A stretch of 31,331 bases of DNA from JAUIEH01 sp964483375 (GCA_964483375.1 CAZABJ010000033.1:1-31331), one strand, 5' to 3'. Shown: positions 7,633-15,808, counted from the stretch's first letter. A program made the numbers and translations. Notes: a model not told the origin generated them from the letters alone.

Positions 7633-8174
7633 GGGTTTTTCATGATCCATGCATTGTTGCGCCAGGATGGATGCGGCAGGGGCGCGTATCGCGGCGCGAC
7701 CTCCCGCCAGGCTCTGACCGTTTCGCCCAACGATCCTTTGAAGCGGTCGCGCAGATGATGACGCTGCGCGTAAGCGCCGGCTAGTACGATGAGCCGCAGC
7801 TTCGGCAGCAGCGAAAACACGCGTTCGTGCCAAAGCGGCGCGCATTCCGGTCGCGGCGGCTTGTCAGCGCCCCGCTCGGTGTAGCCAGGAAAGCAAAATC
7901 CTGCGGGAACCACGGCGATTTTCGCGGGGTCGTAAAAGACCGCTTCGTCAACCCCGAGCCATTGGCGCAGACGCACCCCGGACGGATCGGTAAAGGGCAG
8001 TCCGGTTTCATGCACGCGCACGCCCGGGGCCTGGCCGATAATCGCGATGCGGGCCTCGGGGTCCACGCGCAGCACCGGGCGGGGGTCGTGGGGGAAGGCC
8101 TCCGCACACACTCGGCAGTCGCGGATCTCCGCCACGAGTTTGGCCAGCGCTCGGCGACCCTCTGTCATCACCAT
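7566..8174 (-). CDS. Uracil-DNA glycosylase family protein (family 4-like, probable Fe-S)
   Basis: This 202-aa protein belongs to the uracil-DNA glycosylase superfamily, which removes uracil from DNA in base-excision repair. Motif A is GQAPG (47-51) instead of the usual GEAPG, and motif B is PHPSWRNN (168-175), which holds the HPS of family 4. Four cysteines, Cys20-x2-Cys23, Cys94 and Cys111, have nearly the spacing of the 4Fe-4S ligands in family 4 enzymes, so a cluster is likely. The Glu-to-Gln change next to the uracil-binding loop leaves specificity open. The start is ATG 8174, but a second ATG two codons on is equally possible. No strong ribosome site is visible. Its 3' end overlaps the hydrolase gene by 67 nt. 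Confidence 0.82.
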   Translation of the reverse strand: MVMTEGRRALAKLVAEIRDCRVCAEAFPHDPRPVLRVDPEARIAIIGQAPGVRVHETGLPFTDPSGVRLRQWLGVDEAVFYDPAKIAVVPAGFCFPGYTERGADKPPRPECAPLWHERVFSLLPKLRLIVLAGAYAQRHHLRDRFKGSLGETVRAWREVAPRYAPLPHPSWRNNAWIMKNPWFEKDLIPDLQARVSAALSAS

Positions 8175-8295
8175 CGACGCAGACCGTATCGGCCGCGCCG
8201 ATCAGACATGCGGGCTTCGACCGCCAAGATGACCGGACCGGAAGCCACCCGATCCCGCCGACGGCTTCTCGCCGCACAGCTGAGGCGCGGGCGTC

Positions 8296-8580
8296 TCATG
8301 GCGGCGCGGCGATGCGGTAGACGCCTTTGAAGTCATTGGGGTCCACCACTTTGCCCTTGCGTTTGATGACCACTTCGCCGAGCCGCGCCATGCCCACGGC
8401 CGTCGCACGCACATGCGGCAGATAGCGCCGCCAATTGTCGTCATCCACCGCACGGGCGGCTTCGGTCGGGCAGATCGACTTGTCCGGCCCCCGGTCTTTG
8501 GTGAGCCGAAGGATGGCGGCGCGGACGCGGTCCGCGCCCCGCGGGTCGTCGCCGCCCTGGGGATCGACGCTGTCGGTCAT
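8296..8580 (-). CDS. DUF3253 family protein
   Basis: This 94-aa protein resembles the DUF3253 family: a short winged-helix-like domain with the run RVRAAILRLTKDRGPDKSIC, then PTEAARAVDDDNWRR, a basic strand VVIKRKGKVVD and a terminal GVYRI. Function is unknown; the fold suggests nucleic-acid or protein binding. I start at ATG 8580 (MTDSVDPQ), preceded by GGGAC. A TTG twelve codons upstream has no support. It is upstream of the glycosylase gene on the same strand but separated by 121 nt in which I see no gene. It diverges from the acyltransferase gene at 8645. Confidence 0.8.
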   Translation of the reverse strand: MTDSVDPQGGDDPRGADRVRAAILRLTKDRGPDKSICPTEAARAVDDDNWRRYLPHVRATAVGMARLGEVVIKRKGKVVDPNDFKGVYRIAAPP

Positions 8581-8644
8581 GTCCCGGTTGGAGCCTGCCG
8601 CGCGGGGTTGGGTCAAGCGCTCGAAATGCCCTTAGGCTGTTCCC

Positions 8645-9364
8645 ATGCGCCGAGACAATCGCCCCAAATGGCTGCGCGACGCCTGGAACGGCTATGAGCG
8701 CTGGTGGATGCGCCGCTTCCTCGCCCCGCAATTCGACGCGCTGGGTGAGGACGCGCTCATCGTCCGGCCGTGGCATGTGGAGGTTTTCGGATCCGGCGTC
8801 ACCGCGGGCGCGCATCTGCATGCGCTCGCCAGCCGCGACGCGCCCATCAGACTTACTACCTGGGCGGCGCCGGAGGCCCAGGCGCGGATCACGTTGGGGA
8901 ATTGCGTTCTTCTCACCGGGGGAACGCGATTGTTGGCGGCGGCTGACATCACCGTAGGCGACGGGGTGATGTTCGCCCATGCGGCCACCGTCAGCGATTG
9001 CGACTGGCACGGCATCTACGACCGCGTCGCCGCCAGCCGCGACGCCCGCCCCATCCATATCGGCGACAACGCCTGGATTGCGGACGGCGCCTTTATCGGC
9101 AAGGGCGTGAGTATCGGCGAGAACGCCATTGTCGGCGCCCGGTCGGTGGTGACCCGCGACGTGCCGGCGAATGTCGTCGTGGCGGGCAATCCCGCAAGCG
9201 TCGTCAAGGAGCTCGACCCCGACGGTCCCTTCCGCACGCGCATGGATCTCTACGCCGACCCTCGCATGGGCGCCTATTTCGAGGCGGCGTGGAAGGAGAG
9301 TTTCGGCGGAAACACGTTTCTGCGCTGGCTGCGCGCCAAAGCCGCGCCTGGGGCGGAGGACTGA
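8645..9364 (+). CDS. Hexapeptide-repeat acyltransferase (left-handed beta-helix)
   Basis: This 239-aa protein is a WcaF/maltose-acetyltransferase-like left-handed beta-helix acyltransferase, which would transfer an acetyl or other acyl group to a sugar or lipid-linked acceptor. Hexapeptide rungs ([LIV]-G-x4) run from about residue 80 to 170, for example ITVGDGVMF, IHIGDNAWI and VSIGENAIV. The motif VSDCDWHGIYDR (116-127) provides the likely catalytic His122. GARSVVTRDVPANVVVAGNPA near 164-184 is the classic end of the domain. An N-terminal amphipathic segment rich in Trp and Arg (9-25) may contact membranes. ATG 8645 lacks a clear ribosome site. The gene is isolated: divergent from DUF3253 and convergent with the caspase gene, with a GC-rich hairpin between the stops. 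Confidence 0.87.
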   Translation: MRRDNRPKWLRDAWNGYERWWMRRFLAPQFDALGEDALIVRPWHVEVFGSGVTAGAHLHALASRDAPIRLTTWAAPEAQARITLGNCVLLTGGTRLLAAADITVGDGVMFAHAATVSDCDWHGIYDRVAASRDARPIHIGDNAWIADGAFIGKGVSIGENAIVGARSVVTRDVPANVVVAGNPASVVKELDPDGPFRTRMDLYADPRMGAYFEAAWKESFGGNTFLRWLRAKAAPGAED

Positions 9365-9369
9365 GCGGG

Positions 9370-9397
9370 GGGCGGCGCGCATGACGGCGCGCCGCCC
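9370..9397. terminator. GC-rich hairpin between convergent genes, possible bidirectional terminator
   Basis: A perfect 11-bp inverted repeat (GGGCGGCGCGC / GCGCGCCGCCC) with the 6-nt loop ATGACG fills the 37-nt gap between the acyltransferase and caspase stop codons. It lacks a strong T tract on either side (only TTT after the plus-strand arm), so it may slow or end transcription from both sides, with or without Rho. Confidence 0.5.
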
Positions 9398-9401
9398 GCC
9401 T

Positions 9402-11477
9402 TTAGGGCTGTACGGTGTTTGACGACACGTCGACGGCGGTGTTGCGATTGTCGATCGCGGTGCCGGCGGCTTGCGCGACGACGTTTCCGACAACCAGCGG
9501 GCCTAAGGACGTCTCCGAAATCGTCAGCGCCGCATAGCTGCCGCCGCCCGGCAGCATCGACCCGCAGCGCTCCAAGCGATTGCGCTCGAACCGGCCCGAG
9601 GCGCTGTCGCGGAGGTGCAGGCAGTGACCGGTCGTGTCGGAGAGACTGTTCTCCACCACCTCAGGCGAGGCGTTTTCGAACGCCAAGAACGCTTGCTCCG
9701 CGGTGCCGCTCACCCGATTGCGCTCGAACCGGCCCGCCGCGGTGCCCCCGACCACGATGCCGCGCAGACCGCCCTCGACGGTGTTGTCGATCAAGTAAGG
9801 GCGCGCCTGCTCAGACACCATCACCGCCATTTGGTCGACCGTCTGACGAATGGTGTTGTTAAGCAAGCTCGGCGCGGAGTTCCCTTGGATGTAGACCGCC
9901 GTCAGACCCATGGGCTGAATGGTGTTGCCCTGGAACACCCCGGTCGCGCTCTCCGCAACGACGATGGCGTGGTAGCCGCAATAGTCGAAGGTATTGTTCT
10001 GCACCGTGGGGACGGCGAGTTGCTGCACATAGATGCAGGAGTTTTCCGTCGAGCTGAATTCATTGTTGACCAGCCTCGGCCGTCCCCCGCGAACCCAAAC
10101 CGCGGCGTATTCCGCCCGCTCACCCACCAAGATCAGGTTTTCGATCGTGGGCTGGCCGGCGGTGACGTAAAGCGGCCGGGTTTCGTTGGAAATCACGCGC
10201 GGCCGCGCGTCGCCTTCTCCAAGCCCCCGCAATGTAAAGCGGATTTCGCGTTCGATGGCCAAGTCCTCGCGGTACTCGCCCGGCTCGACCAGGATTGTTT
10301 GGCCGTCCTGAACGGCATTCAACGCATCTTGGATGGTGGTGAAGTCCGCCCCGCCCGAGGCGCTGACGCGCAAGGCGCTGGCGACGTCGATCGGCGTTTC
10401 GGGCACGACCGGCGTTGTGACTTCAGCCACCGCCGTAGCGCCGGTGATGTCGGTCGCGCCTGCGCCGAGCCGCTCAATGCGGTTACGGGCGATCGTGGAA
10501 AACACGCCTTCGGGATACCGCTCAAGATAGGCTTCGTAGTCCGTGGCGTAGGTGCTGTCCTCAACCGATTCCCAGAACGCCAGCTCGATGCGGTCGCCGC
10601 CGATCATGGTCGTCACGGCGGCTTCGGCGTCGCCGGTCAACACCCGGTTCGACGCCGTAGTCGTCGTCGTGGAGGTGGTGGCGCCGTCGGGGTCGGTGGT
10701 GGTGACGGTGGTGCTCGTGAAATAGAAATCGTCGCCCGCCAGGCTCGAGGCGTCCCAGGGCACTTGGGTGCCGCTGGTGTCGTCGATGACGCGCTGGCGC
10801 ACTCGCCGAAACACGATTTCCGCCGCTTGGTCCGGCACGCCGATTTCCGCCGCGATTGCAGCGGCGTAGGGGCTGTTGTCGCCTTCCCCGTCGCTCGCCA
10901 CGGTGCCCGGCGCGGTGGAATAGCCGATGAAAGTGCCCAAGGGCGCGCGCATTTCCGTCAAGCCCGTCGCGCCCGAGCGGAACAGCGAGCGCGGCAAGGG
11001 GTTGTTCCGGCATGCGTCGAGCAAGACGAAGTTCACCGCATTGCCGGCGGTTTCCAGCTGTTCGATGACCCAATTCGCGCGAATGGCCTCAGCGCCCAAA
11101 TCCGCTTGGCGCTCAATCCGCGCGCCGATGGGGATGAGGTAGTTTTCGCCGTTCAGCTGCACCCCATGGCCGGAGTAGTAGAACAGCCCCACCGCATCGG
11201 GGCCGGCGTCCTGCAGCGCGACCGCGAAATCGACGATGGCGCGTTCCATGTCGCGCTCGGTGCCGTCTTCGACCGAGCGCACGTCGAAGCCGACGCTGCT
11301 CAAGCGTTCGGACAACAGCGTCACGTCATTGACGGGATTGCGGAGAAAGGCCTGTTCGTAGGCTGAGTTTCCAATCAACAGCGCAAAGCGCTCTACGCCC
11401 TCGTCGGCGCGCGCAGCGCCTCCGCAAAGCCCCCAACTCACGACCAATGTCGCGAGGATTGAACGAACGGCGAGCAT
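9402..11477 (-). CDS. Exported caspase-family (C14) peptidase fused to a right-handed beta-helix
   Basis: This 691-aa protein has a Sec signal peptide (1-24, cleavage near ARA|DE). A C14 caspase-like domain (about 28-230) follows, with the dyad His104 in YYSGHGVQ and Cys156 in LLDACRNNP; the start RFALLIGNSAY is typical of bacterial caspase homologues. A Thr-rich linker (254-275) leads to a short helical segment with YEAYLERYPEG (314-324). Then comes a pectin-lyase-like parallel beta-helix (about 371-690) with repeated NNxF / GNxI / ERNR rungs and the opening FTTIQDALNAVQDGQTILVEPGEY. Bacterial caspases cut after basic residues, but the substrate here is unknown. I start at ATG 11477, which has AGAGGGGAT upstream and gives a proper signal peptide; the frame continues to 12068 without a better start. 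It is monocistronic, with 180 nt before the divergent DUF1289 gene. Confidence 0.9.
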   Translation of the reverse strand: MLAVRSILATLVVSWGLCGGAARADEGVERFALLIGNSAYEQAFLRNPVNDVTLLSERLSSVGFDVRSVEDGTERDMERAIVDFAVALQDAGPDAVGLFYYSGHGVQLNGENYLIPIGARIERQADLGAEAIRANWVIEQLETAGNAVNFVLLDACRNNPLPRSLFRSGATGLTEMRAPLGTFIGYSTAPGTVASDGEGDNSPYAAAIAAEIGVPDQAAEIVFRRVRQRVIDDTSGTQVPWDASSLAGDDFYFTSTTVTTTDPDGATTSTTTTTASNRVLTGDAEAAVTTMIGGDRIELAFWESVEDSTYATDYEAYLERYPEGVFSTIARNRIERLGAGATDITGATAVAEVTTPVVPETPIDVASALRVSASGGADFTTIQDALNAVQDGQTILVEPGEYREDLAIEREIRFTLRGLGEGDARPRVISNETRPLYVTAGQPTIENLILVGERAEYAAVWVRGGRPRLVNNEFSSTENSCIYVQQLAVPTVQNNTFDYCGYHAIVVAESATGVFQGNTIQPMGLTAVYIQGNSAPSLLNNTIRQTVDQMAVMVSEQARPYLIDNTVEGGLRGIVVGGTAAGRFERNRVSGTAEQAFLAFENASPEVVENSLSDTTGHCLHLRDSASGRFERNRLERCGSMLPGGGSYAALTISETSLGPLVVGNVVAQAAGTAIDNRNTAVDVSSNTVQP

Positions 11478-11657
11478 GAAGACCCATCCCCTCTGGCGGA
11501 TATGAAACCAAGCGCCCACATGGTAGCGCGAAAACCGCAGCCTCGCGAACCTTCGAAGCGACCCTCGCCTCGAACTTTTCCCCTCAAACATGGCGAGGGC
11601 GGGGCGGGGTCTGGGCGGTGACGAGACGCCGGCGGAACCTGAGCGATTGAGGCGGAA

Positions 11658-11843
11658 ATGACACAGATCGAGAGCCCTTGCCGACTTGTCTGCACGCTTG
11701 ATCTTCATACGGATTGGTGCCTGGGCTGCGGTCGCACGCGCGACGAAATCGCGCGGTGGGTTCAGATGTCCGCAGACGAGCGCGAGGCGACCCTCGCTCG
11801 CCTGCCGGCGAGGCTCGCCCAGTTGGAAAAAGCGCGAGAGTGA
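11658..11843 (+). CDS. DUF1289 small cysteine-rich protein
   Basis: This 61-aa protein matches the DUF1289 family: SPCRLVCTLD near the N-terminus, then WCLGCGRTRDEIARW, followed by a basic/acidic helix ending in RLAQLEK. The four cysteines (Cys8, 12, 21, 24) suggest a small zinc or Fe-S knuckle; function in the family is unknown. A GAGGCGG ribosome site lies just before ATG 11658. The 80 nt to the next gene on the same strand contain no obvious terminator, so the two may be co-transcribed. Confidence 0.9.
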   Translation: MTQIESPCRLVCTLDLHTDWCLGCGRTRDEIARWVQMSADEREATLARLPARLAQLEKARE

Positions 11844-11923
11844 GGGCTTAGGGCGCGCGTTGACCCTTCGGAAACATGCGCGACCTATTTTGAGCGTGAG
11901 GAAAACCGCCAAAGGCAGCCCCC

Positions 11924-12421
11924 GTGTCGCGCGCCCTTCTGATTTTTGCGGTCTTGCTTTGCGCGACGGCCGCAGCGCGCCTCGCTGAGATCCGCACGGC
12001 TGCGCCCGCCCCGCCCGAACACGGCGCAGCCCAGGAAAGCCACGCCAGCCACGCCCGCGTCGCGTCAATCTCTCGGGATGCGGACGGGCATTTTCGCGCC
12101 CAAGCGCTCATCAATGGCCGCGCGGTGTGGACGCTGGTGGACACCGGCGCGAGCGTGGTGGCGCTCACCCGGGCGGACGCGCAGCGGGTCGGCGCTGATC
12201 TGTCCGAACTGGTCTTCGATCAGCCTGTGATGACGGCGAATGGCGAGGTGTCGGCCGCCAGGCTGACTTTATCGCAGGTGTCGGTCGGAGGCGTGGAGGT
12301 GCGCGAGGTCGAGGCGCTGGTTGCGCCTGGCGGATTGGAAACCTCGCTTCTGGGCATGAGCTATCTGGGCGCTCTGTCGCGCTTCGAAGCCAGCCCGCGA
12401 GCGCTGACCTTGTATCGCTAA
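11924..12421 (+). CDS. Retropepsin-like aspartic protease (TIGR02281 / clan AA)
   Basis: This 165-aa protein has a hydrophobic N-terminal segment (about 3-20, signal anchor or signal peptide) and then a single retropepsin domain. The catalytic motif is LVDTGAS with Asp73, preceded by GHFRAQALINGRAVWTL. The flap region lies near MTANGEV, and the closing motif is LLGMSYLGAL. One DTG motif per chain means it must dimerise to be active, as in related proteobacterial retropepsins that act in the periplasm. The start is GTG 11924, with AAAGG upstream. Its TAA stop overlaps the TAG stop of the convergent TauE gene by four bases (CTAA, 12418-12421). Confidence 0.87.
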   Translation: MSRALLIFAVLLCATAAARLAEIRTAAPAPPEHGAAQESHASHARVASISRDADGHFRAQALINGRAVWTLVDTGASVVALTRADAQRVGADLSELVFDQPVMTANGEVSAARLTLSQVSVGGVEVREVEALVAPGGLETSLLGMSYLGALSRFEASPRALTLYR

Positions 12422-13281
12422 ACGCCCGTCGGGGCGGGACCAAACGCCTCCCACAACATGTGCGCCGCAATGACGGCGAGCCCCGAGGCGAAGAGCCGCC
12501 GCAAGAGCGTCCGCGACAGCCCATGGGCAAGCCTGACCCCGAGAGGCGCGGTCGACACCGTCAATGCGGCGATGATGAGAAAACCGGGAAGGTTGACATA
12601 ACCGAGGGAAAGCGGCGGACGCCCCTCGACACCCAACCCGGCGAGAATGAACCCCAGCGCGCCCGGCGCCCCGATCGCAACGCCGAACGTGGCCGCGGTG
12701 CCGATCGCTTTGTGCATCGGACGCCCTGCGATCGTCAGCGCCATCACCCCGAAAACGCCCCCGCCGATGCCCATCCAGGCGGATGCGAACCCCAAACCGG
12801 TTGCGGCGCCGGCTTCCGCAGCCCGTCCCGGCAAGCCTTCGGCGCGCGGTCTTTCGCGCGGCTGGGGGTCCCCGCCAAAGGCCATTCTGAGCGCAACGCC
12901 CGTCGCGCCGAGCGCAAATAAGACCTTCAGCGCCTCTCCCGGCACGAAGCGAGAGGCGATCGCGCCGGCGAGCGCGCCAGTGACCAGCCACGGCGCCCAA
13001 CGCTGCACGATGCTCCACTCCACCGCACCGCGCTTGGCGTGCTCGGACGCTGAGCGGAGCGAGGTTGCGATGATTGTCGCCAGCGACGTGGCGACGGCCA
13101 CATGCATGCGGTTTTCCTCGCCCACCTCCATCACGCCGAAGGCCTGGTACAAGGCCGGCACGATGATGATGCCCCCGCCAATGCCGAAAAGCCCCGCGAC
13201 GAAGCCCGCAAAAGCGCCCGCCGCGGCGAGCGCGGCGATAAGCGTCCAATGGTCGGCCAAAAAAGCGAGCATGGCCGCCAT
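12418..13281 (-). CDS. TauE/SafE family sulfite or anion exporter
   Basis: This 287-aa inner-membrane protein has two repeated halves. Each begins with the family hallmark: GLFGIGGGIIIVPAL near residues 30-44 and GIGGGVFGVMALTIAGRPMHKAIGTA in the second half. About eight hydrophobic segments are seen, with a charged loop (GGDPQPRERPRAEG) between halves. Family members export sulfite, sulfoacetate or similar organosulfur anions; nothing here fixes the substrate. I start at ATG 13281; another ATG three codons on is also possible, and the longer frame to 13383 adds only a non-hydrophobic Arg-rich stretch. It diverges from the FkbM gene by about 60 nt. Confidence 0.9.
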   Translation of the reverse strand: MAAMLAFLADHWTLIAALAAAGAFAGFVAGLFGIGGGIIIVPALYQAFGVMEVGEENRMHVAVATSLATIIATSLRSASEHAKRGAVEWSIVQRWAPWLVTGALAGAIASRFVPGEALKVLFALGATGVALRMAFGGDPQPRERPRAEGLPGRAAEAGAATGLGFASAWMGIGGGVFGVMALTIAGRPMHKAIGTAATFGVAIGAPGALGFILAGLGVEGRPPLSLGYVNLPGFLIIAALTVSTAPLGVRLAHGLSRTLLRRLFASGLAVIAAHMLWEAFGPAPTGV

Positions 13282-13344
13282 TGAGCGCGACAGGCCGGGC
13301 AATGCAAGCCGGGCTGGTTGACGCGGTGCGTGCAAGACGCGCCA

Positions 13345-14163
13345 ATGCGCGTCATGACAACGCGCCGCCCCGCAGACGCCCATCCCCAGGCCGCTCCCCC
13401 CTTGGATTGGGCTCCTCCCTCTACGTTTGAGGAGAAACTCAAGCGCGCGTTGGTGCCGGCGCGGCTGGAGTTGGCGCGCGTGGTGGCGCGGGAGCTACGA
13501 AAGGGCGAGCCTGAGCTTAAACTTGCCCCGCTTATCGCCGACCGGTCGCGCCTGGCGCTCGACATCGGAGCCAATCGCGGGATTTGGACGCATGTGCTTG
13601 CGAAGGCCGGCTTTGAGACCCACGCCTTTGAGCCCAATCCGAAGCTCTACGCCGTGCTCGCCGCGGCCGCGCCGAAAGCCGCGACCGCCCATCAAATCGC
13701 GCTGTCCGATCGCGACGGAGACGCGGTGTTGAAAGTGCCCCGCGGCGAGCGGGGCTATTCCAACCAACACGCCAGCCTCGAAGAAGCGCGCATCGGGGAT
13801 AGCCCCTTCGGCGAAGTGCGGGTGCGCGCGGCGAAGCTGGACGGGCTGGGCTTGGGGCCCGTGGGGTTCATGAAGATTGACGTGGAGGGCCACGAACAAG
13901 CCGTCATCGACGGTGCGCGCGACACCATCGCGCGCGATCGCCCCGCCATGATCATCGAGCTTGAGGAACGCCACACTGGATTTCCGATCGAACAGTCGAT
14001 CGCTGAGATTGAGTGCTTGGGCTACCAATCCTTCGTTATGCGCGAAGGGCGTCTCCAGCGCCGCGACGTCGCCTTCGACCCCGAACGCGACCACCGAGCG
14101 CGCGTCGACGCGCCCGGCTATATTTTCAACTTCATCTTTTTGCCGATCCCCAAAACGCCTTAA
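13345..14163 (+). CDS. FkbM family methyltransferase
   Basis: This 272-aa protein has the FkbM methyltransferase pattern. SAM loop DIGANRGIWTHVLAKAG lies at 73-89, and THAFEPNPKLYAVL contains the ribose-contacting acidic residue. The downstream core is GFMKIDVEGHEQAVIDGA, then a C-terminal MIIELEERHTGF. Such enzymes O-methylate sugars, polyketides or glycans; the target is unknown. The N-terminal 60 residues, Pro- and Arg-rich then helical, are outside the domain. The start is uncertain: ATG 13345, ATG 13354 or TTG 13318, none with a good ribosome site. The stop overlaps the dusA stop (TTAA, 14160-14163). Confidence 0.87.
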   Translation: MRVMTTRRPADAHPQAAPPLDWAPPSTFEEKLKRALVPARLELARVVARELRKGEPELKLAPLIADRSRLALDIGANRGIWTHVLAKAGFETHAFEPNPKLYAVLAAAAPKAATAHQIALSDRDGDAVLKVPRGERGYSNQHASLEEARIGDSPFGEVRVRAAKLDGLGLGPVGFMKIDVEGHEQAVIDGARDTIARDRPAMIIELEERHTGFPIEQSIAEIECLGYQSFVMREGRLQRRDVAFDPERDHRARVDAPGYIFNFIFLPIPKTP

Positions 14164-15209
14164 GCGACCCCGCGACGCTCAGCCCGCATGGCGTCGCGGG
14201 CTCGCCGAAACACGTCGGGACCCGACTGAGGCCGCTGCGCTTGTTCGGTGAGAACGCGTCGCCATGTCCGCGCCCCGGGCTGGGCGTGAAACAGGCCCAA
14301 CGCATGCCGGGCGACGGCGTGGACGCTGCGTCCCTGCGACGTCGCCCGCGCCGCGATGCCGATGAGGCCCTCTACGACCTCCTCCCGCGAGACCGCAGGC
14401 GCGGTTTCGCAATAGACCCGCGCATCCGCCCCCGCGAGGGCCTCAAACGGCGTGTGATACGCCGCCCGGCCCAGCATCGCGCCGTCCAGCGCGGCGGTTT
14501 CCTCAAGGGCATGGTCGAGATCCCGAAGTCCGCCGTTTAAGATGACGGCGAGCTCGGGGCGCGCCTGTTTGAGGCGACGCACCAAGGCGTAGTCGAGCGG
14601 GGGAACATCCCGGTTCTCTTTGGGCGACAAGCCTTTCAGCCAGGCCTTGCGCGCATGCACGTAAAACACAGTGCATCCCGCCGCCGCGACGCGCTCGACA
14701 AAGTCGAACAACGCGGTTTCAGGATCCTGGTCGTCGACGCCGATCCGAGACTTGACCGTCACCGGCGTCGCCACCGCCGAACGCATGGCGGCGACGCAGT
14801 CGGCCACCAAATCAGGCTCCCGCATCAAACACGCGCCGAACCGGCCATCTTGGACCCGGTCCGAGGGGCAGCCCACATTCAGATTGATCTCGCAATAGCC
14901 TAACGCTTCGCCGATCCGGGCGGCCTCAGCCAGCTTGGCCGGGTCCGATCCGCCCAACTGCAACGCCACCGCGCCTTCCGCAGCGGGGTCCCAACCCAAC
15001 AACCGTTGGCGATCGCCATGAATGACGGCTTGGTCGACGACCATTTCGGTGAACAACAACGCACGCTTCGTCAGGAGCCGGTGAAACGCCCGGCACCACC
15101 TGTCGGTCCAATCCATCATGGGGGCGACGCTGATGCGGCGGTCCAAGAGCCACTCTGTGTTTCGCGACAATCCAATCGCCTTGTTTAACACGATCCCAAA
15201 TCTTCTCAC
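14160..15209 (-). CDS. dusA: tRNA-dihydrouridine(20/20a) synthase DusA
   Basis: This is a 349-aa FMN enzyme that reduces uridine 20/20a in the tRNA D-loop using NADPH. The DusA signature is clear: SVAPMMDWTDRWCR (27-40), VALQLGGSDP, NVGCPSDRVQ with catalytic Cys114 followed by FGACLM, VKSRIGVDDQD, HARKAWLKGLSPKENR and NGGLRDLD. The late LGLFHAQPGARTWRR is typical of DusA rather than DusB or DusC. The start is uncertain. GTG 15209 is used here; GTG 15191 would also leave the normal lead before SVAPM. It faces the conserved unknown gene at 15248 across only 38 nt, and its TAA overlaps the FkbM stop. Confidence 0.95.
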   Translation of the reverse strand: MRRFGIVLNKAIGLSRNTEWLLDRRISVAPMMDWTDRWCRAFHRLLTKRALLFTEMVVDQAVIHGDRQRLLGWDPAAEGAVALQLGGSDPAKLAEAARIGEALGYCEINLNVGCPSDRVQDGRFGACLMREPDLVADCVAAMRSAVATPVTVKSRIGVDDQDPETALFDFVERVAAAGCTVFYVHARKAWLKGLSPKENRDVPPLDYALVRRLKQARPELAVILNGGLRDLDHALEETAALDGAMLGRAAYHTPFEALAGADARVYCETAPAVSREEVVEGLIGIAARATSQGRSVHAVARHALGLFHAQPGARTWRRVLTEQAQRPQSGPDVFRRARDAMRAERRGVA

Positions 15210-15247
15210 CGACCCTGTCGTCCTCAGTCGCAGCAGCGGGGCGCGCC

Positions 15248-15808
15248 ATGGCCAAGGCCGTATTTCATAAAGACCAACGTGTTTACGTGAAGCCCGTCGG
15301 GACGTGGGCCCTCATCGAGCGCGTCAAGCCGCAATGGGCCAATGACGTGGAGGAGCCGCTGCGCATCTTCTACGACGTGGGCTTAGGGCGGGATTTTTCC
15401 GCTCATGAGCTCTCCGCCGACAGCCGAACCACCGCTGAGGACACGCCTGACCGCGACAATTGGCGGCTTATGCGCATCAAGAACAAGTGGCGGATTGAAG
15501 GCGACGCCGGCCACCACCCCTTCCCCGGCACCTTTCCCGTCGTGATCACCGACAGCCAAGACTGGGGAGGCTGGCGGGTGCCTGGCGCGGAATATGACCG
15601 CGACCCGCTGCGCATCGAGTTCCAAGCGCGCGTCATCGCCAACGGCCTCGCGCTGCTGCATGTCGCAAGCTCGCTTGCCGCCTTCGCCAGCCAAAACGCC
15701 GACGACTTGCCTGCAGAACTGGTTGAAATCGCGGAAGAAGCCTATCGCATCCGCCGCCGCGTCTATGACGAGCCCTGCGAGGGTCACGTCCAGCGCGCCG
15801 CGGAGTAA
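15248..15808 (+). CDS. Conserved hypothetical protein, 186 aa
   Basis: I do not recognise a named domain. The protein is soluble, with no signal peptide or membrane segment. The first half has strand-like segments (QRVYVKPVGTWALIERVKP, EEPLRIFYDVGLGRDFSAHEL) that suggest a small beta-barrel. The middle is Trp-rich (DWGGWRVP), and the last 60 residues are helical (ANGLALLHVASSLAAFASQN, LVEIAEEAYRIRRR). ATG 15248 is the first start after the divergent dusA gene and gives a sensible N-terminus, MAKAVFHKDQRVYV. It lies 70 nt upstream of pepN on the same strand and may share its transcript. Strong codon bias matches its neighbours, which supports it as a real gene. Confidence 0.8.
   Translation: MAKAVFHKDQRVYVKPVGTWALIERVKPQWANDVEEPLRIFYDVGLGRDFSAHELSADSRTTAEDTPDRDNWRLMRIKNKWRIEGDAGHHPFPGTFPVVITDSQDWGGWRVPGAEYDRDPLRIEFQARVIANGLALLHVASSLAAFASQNADDLPAELVEIAEEAYRIRRRVYDEPCEGHVQRAAE

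Noticed and set aside
8441..9493. 350-aa minus-strand frame opposite the acyltransferase gene
   Set aside because: It spans two convincing genes on other frames and has no domain or start support.
10655..10720. Low-complexity GTCGTCGTGG-like tract that looks like a short tandem repeat
   Set aside because: It encodes the Thr-rich linker of the caspase fusion (residues 254-275) and has no regular unit or spacers, so it is neither a CRISPR nor a mobile repeat.
9615..11366. 583-aa open frame on the plus strand opposite the caspase/beta-helix gene
   Set aside because: It is Arg/His/Gly-rich with no recognisable domain, and the minus strand encodes clear catalytic motifs over the same bases. Long antisense frames are common in GC-rich genes.
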